A DNA stretch of 64,000 nt from assembly GCA_000621765.1 (NCBI GenBank), contig JHXJ01000015.1:1-64000 (forward strand), read 5' to 3'. Under the pieces are notes generated by a model. The model ran no database searches. It was not told the DNA's origin and saw nothing but the letters and a program-made list of their open reading frames with translations. Made by a program: the position numbers and the translations under genes. Shown piece after piece: positions 35,590 to 44,101 of this stretch. How positions within the stretch are numbered: the first letter of the stretch is position 1; every line of letters starts with the position of its first letter. The DNA is from Ruminococcaceae bacterium AB4001 (lineage in GTDB: Bacteria; Bacillota; Clostridia; Saccharofermentanales; Saccharofermentanaceae).

Positions 35590-37419
35590 ATGAAGCATTC
35601 ATTCAAAGAACGGTTTGCGTATTGGTTTGACACGCAGATGTCGAACGGCTCGATAGGCCTGATCAAGTTCCTGGCCGTCGTCAGCGTGTTCGCCATCATG
35701 CTGATAACCGTATTGCTCGTAGCATTCGGTTACAGTGAAGCAGAAGTCCTTGGCCTTGATGTTTTCTGGGATAGTTTTGCTACTGTCATCAACGCATGGC
35801 TACCGTTCTATGAAGACGGCGGCGGTGAGCTCGGATATCTGATTATCATGTCATGTGCGGGTCTCATCGGACTGCTCATCACCAGCGTTTTGATCGGTAT
35901 CATTTCCAACGCGATCGAGGAACATATCGACGGATTGAAAGACGGAAAATCGATGGTCCTCGAAAAGGATCACATCGTTATCCTCGGATTCATTCCCGGT
36001 GAATATACTTTGATCAAGCAGGTCGTTCTGGCTGCAAGTGATAAGAAACGCACAATCGTTATCGGAAGCGAAGTCAGCAGCGAAGAAATGCGCGATGCAG
36101 TGTCGGAGAATGTCGACATCCCGAAGAACATCAAGATGATATACCGTACGATCGATATCTTCGATCCGACATCTCTGGAGAAATGCTCGCTTGCAACGAG
36201 CAGGCATATTCTCATAAATCCGATGGATGACAAGAAGACGGTCAAGGTCCTGCTCGCGGTATCTCTGCTCATCAACAGCACTGATAACGAGAATGTAAAG
36301 GTCAGCGCTCTGGTCTCGAAGAACGAGCACAGATTTCCTGACACCATTGCAGCAAAACATAATGTCACGACCATTCAGATGCGCAATGCGATCGCTCGTA
36401 TGATCGCCTTGTCCTGCACTCAGACGGGACTTTCCGATGCATTCAGGGAAGTGTTCTCATTCGACGGCAACGAGTTCTACTCGACCGAAATAGAGGGCAC
36501 TGCCGGGATCACCTTCGGCGCACTTTCATACCGTCTGGATAAAGCGGTCCCTATCGGTATTATCCGTGAGGGCAAGGTAAACCTCAATCCCGGTAAGGAT
36601 TACATGATCGAAGAAGGCGACAAGATAATCGTATTCGCTGAAGAGCGCGAAGCGGCAACCCTGACGGATGCAAAGTTTACGGAAATGCCTCGAAAGAAAT
36701 ACCACTCTTCAGAGCCCGACAGGAAAGTCGCGATAATCGGCTACAATTCATCTTTTGAACTCGTTTACAGGGAGCTCGCAAGCGACGTCGCAGAAGTTGT
36801 CGTGGCAGGCATCCAGGAAGAAAAGAAGTCCACTATCACTAAGATCGCCTCGAAATATGAGAACCGCAAGCTGACTGTCTTCGATGAGGATATCGATGAT
36901 GCGGAACACATGACCGAACTTGCGAAAAAGGTCAACCACATCGTTCTTCTTAGCGACTATTCTCTCGATGAGGAAGATGCAGATATCCAGAGCATCTTCC
37001 GTATCCTGAGCCTGAGGGACATAAGGCTCAAGTATGATCTCGGATACAACATCACAGCTGAGATGTGCAAGAAGGCCAACCTCAATCTCATCAGAGAGGA
37101 AGAGCACATGGACTATGTTGTAGCTTCGAACATGTCATCGCTTTTCCTTGCACAGCTTTCCGAAAACTACGAGCTCAACGACCTGTTCAAGGAGATCCTC
37201 TCCAACAGGGGCAACGAGCTCTATCTCAAGAGAGCAAAGGATTACGGTTATTACGGCATGTACACGACTCAGCAGCTGAGAAACTTCGCGCTCGCGAACA
37301 AATGCATTTTCCTTGGTTACATGAAGGCCGGTTCTTATGAGAGCTTCTTTAACCCCGGTCTTATGGACGAGGTCCGTCTCGGTGAGGAAGACAGTCTGAT
37401 CGTGCTGGCTGAGAACTGA
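35590..37419 (+). CDS. CASTOR/POLLUX-like ion channel with RCK-type domains
   Basis: The 609-residue protein has two or three N-terminal membrane helices (about 22-48 and 85-110), with a pore-like stretch between them (VINAWLPFYEDGGG). Then comes the marker IISNAIEEHIDGLKDGKS...VLEKDHIVILGF (about 103-136) of the CASTOR/POLLUX/SYM8 family. Two RCK/TrkA-like Rossmann domains (about 125-345 and 375-600) with NPMDD and EEGDKIIVFAEE segments follow. Plant relatives are nuclear cation channels; bacterial ones are little studied. Co-translation with the glycerol-phosphate enzyme suggests a link to membrane or osmotic state, by inference only. Confidence 0.85.
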   Translation: MKHSFKERFAYWFDTQMSNGSIGLIKFLAVVSVFAIMLITVLLVAFGYSEAEVLGLDVFWDSFATVINAWLPFYEDGGGELGYLIIMSCAGLIGLLITSVLIGIISNAIEEHIDGLKDGKSMVLEKDHIVILGFIPGEYTLIKQVVLAASDKKRTIVIGSEVSSEEMRDAVSENVDIPKNIKMIYRTIDIFDPTSLEKCSLATSRHILINPMDDKKTVKVLLAVSLLINSTDNENVKVSALVSKNEHRFPDTIAAKHNVTTIQMRNAIARMIALSCTQTGLSDAFREVFSFDGNEFYSTEIEGTAGITFGALSYRLDKAVPIGIIREGKVNLNPGKDYMIEEGDKIIVFAEEREAATLTDAKFTEMPRKKYHSSEPDRKVAIIGYNSSFELVYRELASDVAEVVVAGIQEEKKSTITKIASKYENRKLTVFDEDIDDAEHMTELAKKVNHIVLLSDYSLDEEDADIQSIFRILSLRDIRLKYDLGYNITAEMCKKANLNLIREEEHMDYVVASNMSSLFLAQLSENYELNDLFKEILSNRGNELYLKRAKDYGYYGMYTTQQLRNFALANKCIFLGYMKAGSYESFFNPGLMDEVRLGEEDSLIVLAEN

Positions 37420-37493
37420 GAATATTTTATCTTTTGCAACAAATCTCTCCTGACATTTGTATATAGGTTAAAGAACCTCAGGGAGGACTGTTT

Positions 37494-38654
37494 ATGAAAT
37501 CAAGATTTTATGCCGCCACGGCTATATTACTCATCATCTGCACGCTGCTCGGAGGGTGCGGGAAACAGAACGATACATCAAGGCGCTCCGGCAAGGAATT
37601 CAAGGGTAAGCCGATGTATTACTGCGAAGATCACTGCGAACCGATGAAGCAGCTCGGACTGAAAGATCCGTGGGTTGATGAGCTTGTGGTGGACAGCGCT
37701 TTCCAGTGGACCGGCAGCTTGAAGGGGGGACAGTATTTTACGGTTGTCTGCAGGCTGAACGATGAGGTCTGCAAGAAGAATGATTTCAGCAAAGACAGCA
37801 GGATGAAGGCATACTGCTTTGAGTATGACGAGGATTTCGAATGGAAAGCAAAGAACGCGGTGTTCAAAGAGAAGGGTGAATATTTCGTATACGATGATAC
37901 CGCACCGAACGGCGACGATCTCGTTTGGGAGGGATTTAAATTCGCTATGGAGATACCTGTGAGCATCGTACCCGGATCATATACGATCGCATTCGTCAGG
38001 GACGATACGGAAGTCGAATACATGCTCAACTTCATCGTCGAGATCGAAGATGACATGGTCTACGACGATCCCGGATATGACGATTACGAATATGCGGCCA
38101 AGAAGCCCGTTATCTATCTCTATCCCGAGACGGAAACAGACGTTAGCGTCAGCGTCGATTTTGACGGTGAGATGGTCTGCACATATCCCGAGTATGGAAA
38201 CGGCTGGAACGTAACGGCATTCCCGGACGGAAGTCTTTTCGATAAGAACACGGAGCGTTACTACGACTATCTTTTCTGGGACGGCATGAGGTCGTTCGCT
38301 GATTATGAATTCAAGAGCGCAGCATGCGTCGCAAGCGAAGACACTGCGGCTTTCCTCGAGGAGTATCTGACAGCGGCAGGACTCAACGACCGCGAGATCG
38401 ATGATTTCATCTCCTTCTGGCTGCCGGAACTTCAGAAGTCACCTTATAACCTGATTTCATTCCCGAGTGACGAATACTGCGAGTGGGCTAAGCTCCACGT
38501 AGATCCGATGCCTGACACCATTATCCGCGTGTACATGGTATACAAGCCTTTAGACAGCAGGGTCGACATCCCTCAGGACATGCAGCTTCAGATGCCTTCA
38601 CCCGTTACACGTCAGGGATTCACTTTGGTCGACTGGGGCGGAACTGAGTTATAA
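37494..38654 (+). CDS. Lipoprotein with KPVIYLYPE domain
   Basis: The 386-residue protein has a lipoprotein signal (Cys near 22, LLGGC), an acidic middle domain (about 45-185) and a C-terminal domain (about 200-385) starting with AAKPVIYLYPETETDVSV and including TYPEYGNGWNVTAFPDG and YYDYLFWDG. This C-terminal pattern recurs in many uncharacterised bacterial secreted proteins. The function is unknown. CAGGGAGGA precedes the ATG. The next lipoprotein starts 33 bases after its stop. Confidence 0.8.
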   Translation: MKSRFYAATAILLIICTLLGGCGKQNDTSRRSGKEFKGKPMYYCEDHCEPMKQLGLKDPWVDELVVDSAFQWTGSLKGGQYFTVVCRLNDEVCKKNDFSKDSRMKAYCFEYDEDFEWKAKNAVFKEKGEYFVYDDTAPNGDDLVWEGFKFAMEIPVSIVPGSYTIAFVRDDTEVEYMLNFIVEIEDDMVYDDPGYDDYEYAAKKPVIYLYPETETDVSVSVDFDGEMVCTYPEYGNGWNVTAFPDGSLFDKNTERYYDYLFWDGMRSFADYEFKSAACVASEDTAAFLEEYLTAAGLNDREIDDFISFWLPELQKSPYNLISFPSDEYCEWAKLHVDPMPDTIIRVYMVYKPLDSRVDIPQDMQLQMPSPVTRQGFTLVDWGGTEL

Positions 38655-38687
38655 TCTGTAAGTTCGAAATGAACATGTGGGGTATTC

Positions 38688-39530
38688 ATGAGACTTATAA
38701 AGACGATCACGGCAGCGGGCGCCTTGCTCCTTAGCGCGGCAATGCTCGCCTCATGCGCGACGCAGACTGAGCCGGACTCGACTATGGATATAACATCAAC
38801 GGCAACAACGACGGTAGAAACGGCTGAAACGACAGAACGTATCGTTGTCACCGGCCGCACCACCTACGAGGATCCGGACAGGACATATAAGGTGCCTGAG
38901 CATCAGGACGTTAAGGATCCGAAGATCACACTTAAGGTGAGCGAAGACGAGTTCCTGACTGATAAAGCGAGGCAGGAGATAGTCTTCTATGCGGAGCTGA
39001 ATTTCATGACCGATAAGGTCGAGATCACGGATGAGGACGGGACTGTCATATGTACGCTATACGACGACGGCAGATACGATTCGGATTCAGATCTCACCGG
39101 CGGTGACGGCGTTTATACGGGCAGAACGGATATCGACACTTCCGCCGAATGTGAATACACATATTATGCGGTCGCTTATCTGAACGGAGAGCAGGTTATC
39201 TCGAGCGTCAGGATGGTCTATGTCTTCAGAAACATAACCGATAAAGAATGGGAAGACATGCAGGTGGTCGATGACGCGATATATAAGTTCCTTAATTCGC
39301 GTGAATATACTTCTCTTGATCACCAGGGGAAGATCGATGCTCTTATAGCATTCCTTACAGACCTTTCCGTCAACGGCTACGGATTCCGCAGTTATCCGCT
39401 CGTAAAGCCCGGTTCCATACATTTGGTGGAAGAAGCTAACGAGGTTGTTTTCGAGTATCCGTGCGGACTCGAGTGCTATGTCGACATCGAGCCGCCGGAT
39501 TATTCGGACACGGCCGCATATCCCGACTGA
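38688..39530 (+). CDS. Lipoprotein of unknown function
   Basis: The 280-residue protein has a lipoprotein signal (Cys near 23, MLASC), a Thr/Glu-rich linker to about 60, an Ig-like beta domain (about 85-180) with DDGRYDSDSDLTGGDGVYTG, typical of extracellular DDG/GDGVY modules, and an alpha-helical end. It is probably anchored on the outer membrane face. GTGGGG precedes the ATG. It may share a transcript with the preceding lipoprotein, though a TATAAT at 38651 could give its own start. Confidence 0.75.
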   Translation: MRLIKTITAAGALLLSAAMLASCATQTEPDSTMDITSTATTTVETAETTERIVVTGRTTYEDPDRTYKVPEHQDVKDPKITLKVSEDEFLTDKARQEIVFYAELNFMTDKVEITDEDGTVICTLYDDGRYDSDSDLTGGDGVYTGRTDIDTSAECEYTYYAVAYLNGEQVISSVRMVYVFRNITDKEWEDMQVVDDAIYKFLNSREYTSLDHQGKIDALIAFLTDLSVNGYGFRSYPLVKPGSIHLVEEANEVVFEYPCGLECYVDIEPPDYSDTAAYPD

Positions 39531-39545
39531 TTTGATAGCCTGAAA

Positions 39546-39554
39546 TGGTATAAT
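39546..39554 (+). promoter_or_regulatory. Extended -10 promoter of the dynamin operon
   Basis: TGGTATAAT matches an extended -10 box and lies 52 bases before the chosen start of the first dynamin gene. No good -35 is seen, which is usual for this class. Confidence 0.65.
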
Positions 39555-39606
39555 AAATCTGTTGCACAAATACCTTTAAAGTCTATGAATTTGAGGGATG
39601 TCTTTA

Positions 39607-41739
39607 ATGGCCGGAACAGATCTTACCAGCGTATTAGCGGATTGCCACGAAGCGGCGAAGAACGGATACAGGCTCGCGTCTGACGAGAAGAACGTCTTGG
39701 ACGGTATCCTGCGCTCGGCGGAGGAAAAGGTCAGGGAGACTGCAATAGAGTATAAGACTTCCCCTTGCGAGATAATCGGAATAGGCGAGACCCTGGAAAA
39801 ACAGCTCTCCGACATACAGGGAGCGGTAGATGACTTAAGGATCTCTTTCGCAGAAGATCTGGAGATATTAAAGGGCGATCTCGACAAGTTCTCGGTTACT
39901 CTTTTCGGAAGGACCATGGCGGGCAAGTCCACGCTGATGGAAGTCCTCACCGAAGGCGACGGTTCCGCGATCGGAATGGGCGCACAGAGGACGACCAGGG
40001 ATATCAGGCGTTATGAGTGGAACGGACTTGCGGTAACTGATGTTCCCGGAATCGGTGCTTTCGAGGGCGAAGAGGATACGAGGCTCGCTTTCGATGCGGC
40101 AAAGACTGCCGACTTAATCGTATTCCTTCTTACAGATGATGCTCCGCAGGCTGTCGAGGCCGACTGCTTCAGGCAGGTCAAGGATTTCGGCAAGCCGGTG
40201 ATAATCATCATGAACGTAAAGGTGTCGGTCGATTCCGGCAAGAGCATGAAGCTCATAGAGCGCGACATGAAACGTGCTTTCGACTACGACCGCATCGAAG
40301 ATATCAGAACACAGTTCTGTAAGTTTGCAGAGCCTTTCGGACAGGACTGGAGCAACGTGCCTTTCGTACCCGTTCATCTCAAGGCTGCTTATGAGGCGGT
40401 CAAGTGTGAGAGATCAGATGATGGAGAGACGCGCGCGAAGGCTGAACTCTGGCGCCAAATAAGCCACATAGATGAGCTCAAGGAACTGATCTGCGAACAG
40501 GTCAGCGTCAGGGGCAAATACATAAGGGTCAAGACTTTCGCCGACATCATCGCAAATCCCATGATAGAAGCCCTTTCAGAGCTCGATCTGCAGAGCGGTA
40601 TAAACAGATCGCAGGGCAGGATAATCGCCGACAAGAAGCGCGATCTCGAGAAGCGCAAAGAGAAGTTCATCAAGGACGGTAAGAAGCGCATCGAGTCCTT
40701 CATGATGCGCCTCAAGACCGAACTCCGCGCCGACATCGCGGTATTTGCCGAAGAACACTATAACGATAAACTTGCGGATGTCGCCTGGGGCAATCTCATC
40801 AAGGAGAAGGACATCGAGGGAAGATGCAAGGCTTTCCTTGACGATCTCGAAGCTGAGGTCGACGACTTTATCAGGGAGACGATCCGCGAGATGACGAGCG
40901 AGCTCAGATATGTTTCTGTCGATTCGCTCGAAAGGACTTTCCTTACACCTGCGTTAGTTGACGCCAAGAGGATCGTCAGCTGGACGAGCCTCATCGTCGG
41001 AGGCGGCGGAACGGTGGCGGCCGCAATACTGACTCTTGCGGGTGTCGAAGTCGCTGCAGGCCCTGTCGGCTGGATCGCAGCAGGTATCGGCCTTGCCGGA
41101 GGAATAGGTCTGCTGTTCCTCGAATCCAGAGGTGACAAGCTCGCAAAAGCGCGCGCCCGCCTGGAGAAGGAACTTACTGAGTCCGTCAACTCGACATGCG
41201 ATAACGTATGGTCACAGCTCGAGAAGAACCTCGACAGGCTCGTCAAAGGCAAGATAGACCTTGTTCTGTCGGAACTTACCAAGATAGAGAACGTAATAGA
41301 TTCGCTCGCTTCAACGCAGGACGATCTTGCTGATTCCCTGCGCCTTGAGCTCCGCTCGCTGAACATGACTTTCACAGGAAATATCGCCGCTGCTGTTTTC
41401 GGAAGTGAAGCCTCTGAAGGTTATATGTCGAGGATAACGACATCTGCAAGGATCCCCGGCGTATGCACTCTTCTTACCGAGGAACGCGAAGGCGTCGTAG
41501 GTGAAGACTTCCGTACCAAACTGTCTGATCTAATTGCAGAAGACGTCAGGTATGTAACTGCTACTGACGATACTTCGGTATTTGTTTCAGATGTTTTAGG
41601 AGGTCTTGTTAGTCCGGAAAATATAGACTGTGATAATGAGAGTGAAACTGTCATAATCAGGACAGACGATAAAGATGTCAGATTGTATAACAGGCTCAGA
41701 CTGTTAGAGCAGATTGTGCCGTATAAGATAGGAGGGTAG
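39607..41739 (+). CDS. Dynamin-like GTPase 1 (LeoBC-like)
   Basis: The 710-residue protein has a GTPase domain with G1 GRTMAGKS (about 101-108), a switch Thr in AQRTTRD and G3 DVPG (about 143-146). G4 is degenerate (MNVKVS instead of NKxD). Long helical stalk regions (about 240-470 and 520-640) surround a hydrophobic hairpin (about 465-510), a possible membrane paddle. This is the plan of bacterial dynamins. ATG 39607 is preferred because GAGGG lies nine bases upstream, whereas an ATG at 39598 overlaps it. It is the first gene of a tight three-gene operon. Pairs of such GTPases occur in LeoABC and in the Eleos anti-phage system. Confidence 0.82.
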   Translation: MAGTDLTSVLADCHEAAKNGYRLASDEKNVLDGILRSAEEKVRETAIEYKTSPCEIIGIGETLEKQLSDIQGAVDDLRISFAEDLEILKGDLDKFSVTLFGRTMAGKSTLMEVLTEGDGSAIGMGAQRTTRDIRRYEWNGLAVTDVPGIGAFEGEEDTRLAFDAAKTADLIVFLLTDDAPQAVEADCFRQVKDFGKPVIIIMNVKVSVDSGKSMKLIERDMKRAFDYDRIEDIRTQFCKFAEPFGQDWSNVPFVPVHLKAAYEAVKCERSDDGETRAKAELWRQISHIDELKELICEQVSVRGKYIRVKTFADIIANPMIEALSELDLQSGINRSQGRIIADKKRDLEKRKEKFIKDGKKRIESFMMRLKTELRADIAVFAEEHYNDKLADVAWGNLIKEKDIEGRCKAFLDDLEAEVDDFIRETIREMTSELRYVSVDSLERTFLTPALVDAKRIVSWTSLIVGGGGTVAAAILTLAGVEVAAGPVGWIAAGIGLAGGIGLLFLESRGDKLAKARARLEKELTESVNSTCDNVWSQLEKNLDRLVKGKIDLVLSELTKIENVIDSLASTQDDLADSLRLELRSLNMTFTGNIAAAVFGSEASEGYMSRITTSARIPGVCTLLTEEREGVVGEDFRTKLSDLIAEDVRYVTATDDTSVFVSDVLGGLVSPENIDCDNESETVIIRTDDKDVRLYNRLRLLEQIVPYKIGG

Positions 41740-41744
41740 TCCCC

Positions 41745-43487
41745 ATGTTTGAGATAGCCGAATTGTCCCGCGCAAAGGAAGCGATAAAAGAGAAGGCCGT
41801 CCGCGCCCTTGCCGATGCAGGCATAAGCAACTCGCTTGATTCCGAAGGTAAGGACAGAGTAAGGATCGTTTTCGCGGGTCAGTATTCTGCAGGAAAATCT
41901 TCGATAATCAAGATGCTGACAGGTGACGAGAGCGTTGCCACGGGTGCTAAGATCACGACTCAGGAGACAAGCACTTACGAATGGAACGGCCTTGAGATCG
42001 TTGACACTCCAGGCGTTCACACTACGCTCAGACCTGATCACGATGAGATCTCATACAACGCAATTGCATCTGCGGATATCCTTGTTTTCGTTGTCACCAA
42101 CGAGCTTTTTGATTCATACATGGCTGATCACTTCAGACGCCTTGCAATAGATAAGGACAAAGCGGGTGAGATGATCCTCGTCGTAAACAAGATGGACCGT
42201 GCCGCTGGCGGAAACACTGCTGCACAGCAGGAGATCGTCAGGGAAGGACTCCGTTCCGTTCTCGCACCGTATACACCCGAACAGCTCCACTTATCGTTCC
42301 TCGATGCCCAGTCCTATCTGGACAGCCTTGAAGAGCGCGAGGAAGATCCCGAACTGGCAGATGAACTCCTTGCAAGATCAGGCTATGCGGAATTCATCGA
42401 GACGCTAAACCAGTTCGTTAATGAGAAGGCTCTCTCATCCAAACTCACGACCGAACTCTACGTCCTGGACAACGAACTCGACAAGGCGATCTCTGACCTG
42501 ACACCCGGTTCGGAGGATGCCGACATCGACGCATTCGAAGAGAACCTCAAGCAACAGCGTCACATGCTCATCGACGCAAGGTCAAGAATGCAGAGGGAAG
42601 TACAGGATATATTCGCTGATGCTTCAACAAAGATAAGAGGCTTCGGACTTGATGCCGCAGCCCTGATCGACGCAGGACTCGCGAAAGAGGAACTCGAGGA
42701 GCAGATCGCCCAGTACCAGAAGATGGCAGAGGAACTCATGGAATCCACCAGAACCGCTGCAGATGACCACGTTCATTCATGCTTCCTTGAGTTGGGTCAG
42801 AACTTCGCAGACATGGAGTCCACAGAATTCAACCAGAACCTCAAGATCAGGCTCGTCGACAAGTACGACAGCCTTCCCGACACAGTAAAGAAGGTGTTCG
42901 TAACAGCGACAGACCTTGAGAAGAAGGGTGACATCCTCGTCGGCACGATCGTCAAATCAGGCATTCCTCAGATGCTTTCTTATACAGACTCTTCGCTCAA
43001 GGCGATCAGACTCACGGACAACACACAGAAGTTCTTAAGGAGCTCGCTCCACACCATGAACACAGGCACTAAGCTCGCTTCGGTTGCTGGTAAGACCGGC
43101 AGTAAAGCAGCAACGGCAGGAAAGGTCGCATCCAACGTCGCCTCCAAATCCTCATCGATTTTCGGCGTGGTAGGCGTCGGTTTGGAACTTGCTCTCCAGT
43201 TCAAGGAAGACTACGACGAGCAGCTCATGCTCGAAGCAATGAAGAACAACCGCCAGAACATCAGGAGCGAGTTCAATAATGCTGCAAACTCTCTGGAAGA
43301 CTATGCTGCCGAATACATCAGACAGTGCGTCGTTGCTCCGATGGAGCAGTCGATAAGATCCGTTGAGGATAACATCGCAGACTTAAGAGACACACGTTCT
43401 GACAGATCCGAAAAGTGCGTCAAGCTCGAGCGCATCCAGAAGGACATCCAGGCGCTCATCGTCCGTATGCACGGCATAGAGGAGTAA
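41745..43487 (+). CDS. Dynamin-like GTPase 2 (LeoA-like)
   Basis: The 580-residue protein has intact GTPase motifs: G1 GQYSAGKSS (about 45-53), a switch Thr in ITTQETSTYEW, G3 DTPG (about 89-92) and G4 NKMD (about 149-152). Helical stalk segments follow (about 255-400), with an Ala/Gly/Ser-rich, membrane-prone stretch (about 440-480) and a final coiled coil. AGGAGGG precedes the ATG, five bases after the first GTPase gene. The size and the region with IFGVVGVGLELALQFKEDY resemble LeoA of enterotoxigenic E. coli, as I remember that family. I infer a heteromeric dynamin pair with protein 1. Confidence 0.85.
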   Translation: MFEIAELSRAKEAIKEKAVRALADAGISNSLDSEGKDRVRIVFAGQYSAGKSSIIKMLTGDESVATGAKITTQETSTYEWNGLEIVDTPGVHTTLRPDHDEISYNAIASADILVFVVTNELFDSYMADHFRRLAIDKDKAGEMILVVNKMDRAAGGNTAAQQEIVREGLRSVLAPYTPEQLHLSFLDAQSYLDSLEEREEDPELADELLARSGYAEFIETLNQFVNEKALSSKLTTELYVLDNELDKAISDLTPGSEDADIDAFEENLKQQRHMLIDARSRMQREVQDIFADASTKIRGFGLDAAALIDAGLAKEELEEQIAQYQKMAEELMESTRTAADDHVHSCFLELGQNFADMESTEFNQNLKIRLVDKYDSLPDTVKKVFVTATDLEKKGDILVGTIVKSGIPQMLSYTDSSLKAIRLTDNTQKFLRSSLHTMNTGTKLASVAGKTGSKAATAGKVASNVASKSSSIFGVVGVGLELALQFKEDYDEQLMLEAMKNNRQNIRSEFNNAANSLEDYAAEYIRQCVVAPMEQSIRSVEDNIADLRDTRSDRSEKCVKLERIQKDIQALIVRMHGIEE

Positions 43488-43491
43488 AGAT

Positions 43492-44052
43492 ATGGCTGAC
43501 AATAAACTGATCCTTGTATGCAAAGACAAAACGATGGCTGACAACATCTCTAAGGTGCTTATAGCATCTGGAAAGATAACTGCAGACAACATCGAATGCT
43601 GGGAAGAAAAGACCTGGGACGTCAAGCGCAAGTCCGGTCCAGTTCATTCGAAGATCCTCTTTGTCGGCAACGTAAAAGATACAGATGCACTCTCATGCTT
43701 CATCGACATCCGCTATGAACGCTGGGGCATCCGTTACGGCATAAATTCACGCTATGCGATCATCAGTGCTGATACTCTCTATGTTAAGGATGCAGCCCGC
43801 TATAAGGCATTCCTTTCAGACTTCGAAGAAGCTTTGGGAACTGAGGATGCACCTTCTCCGACAGCGACTTCTGCAAAGGTCGCGAAAACGGTCGGCACGG
43901 TCGGACTTGCAGTCGCTACAGGCGGTGCTAGTCTCGTCACCCAGAAGATATACGATGACAGCAAAAACCTTGATGCAAAGAACAACAAACTCTGTCTCTA
44001 CGGCGTATGGCATTTTGCAGATAATTTCCTTGAGGAATTTCTCGGGGTTTGA
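43492..44052 (+). CDS. Small partner of the dynamin operon
   Basis: The 186-residue protein does not belong to a family I know. The first 110 residues look like a mixed alpha/beta domain. The segment about 128-148 (TVGTVGLAVATGGASLVTQK) is a hydrophobic, Gly/Ala-rich stretch that could insert in a membrane. It begins four bases after the second GTPase gene, with GGAG upstream. Its fixed place in the operon suggests it works with the two GTPases, perhaps as membrane anchor or trigger; that is inference. Confidence 0.65.
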   Translation: MADNKLILVCKDKTMADNISKVLIASGKITADNIECWEEKTWDVKRKSGPVHSKILFVGNVKDTDALSCFIDIRYERWGIRYGINSRYAIISADTLYVKDAARYKAFLSDFEEALGTEDAPSPTATSAKVAKTVGTVGLAVATGGASLVTQKIYDDSKNLDAKNNKLCLYGVWHFADNFLEEFLGV

Positions 44053-44101
44053 CCTCAAAACAGAGTTAATACTATGAAGGAGATTCCTGATAGGAGGGCT
44101 T

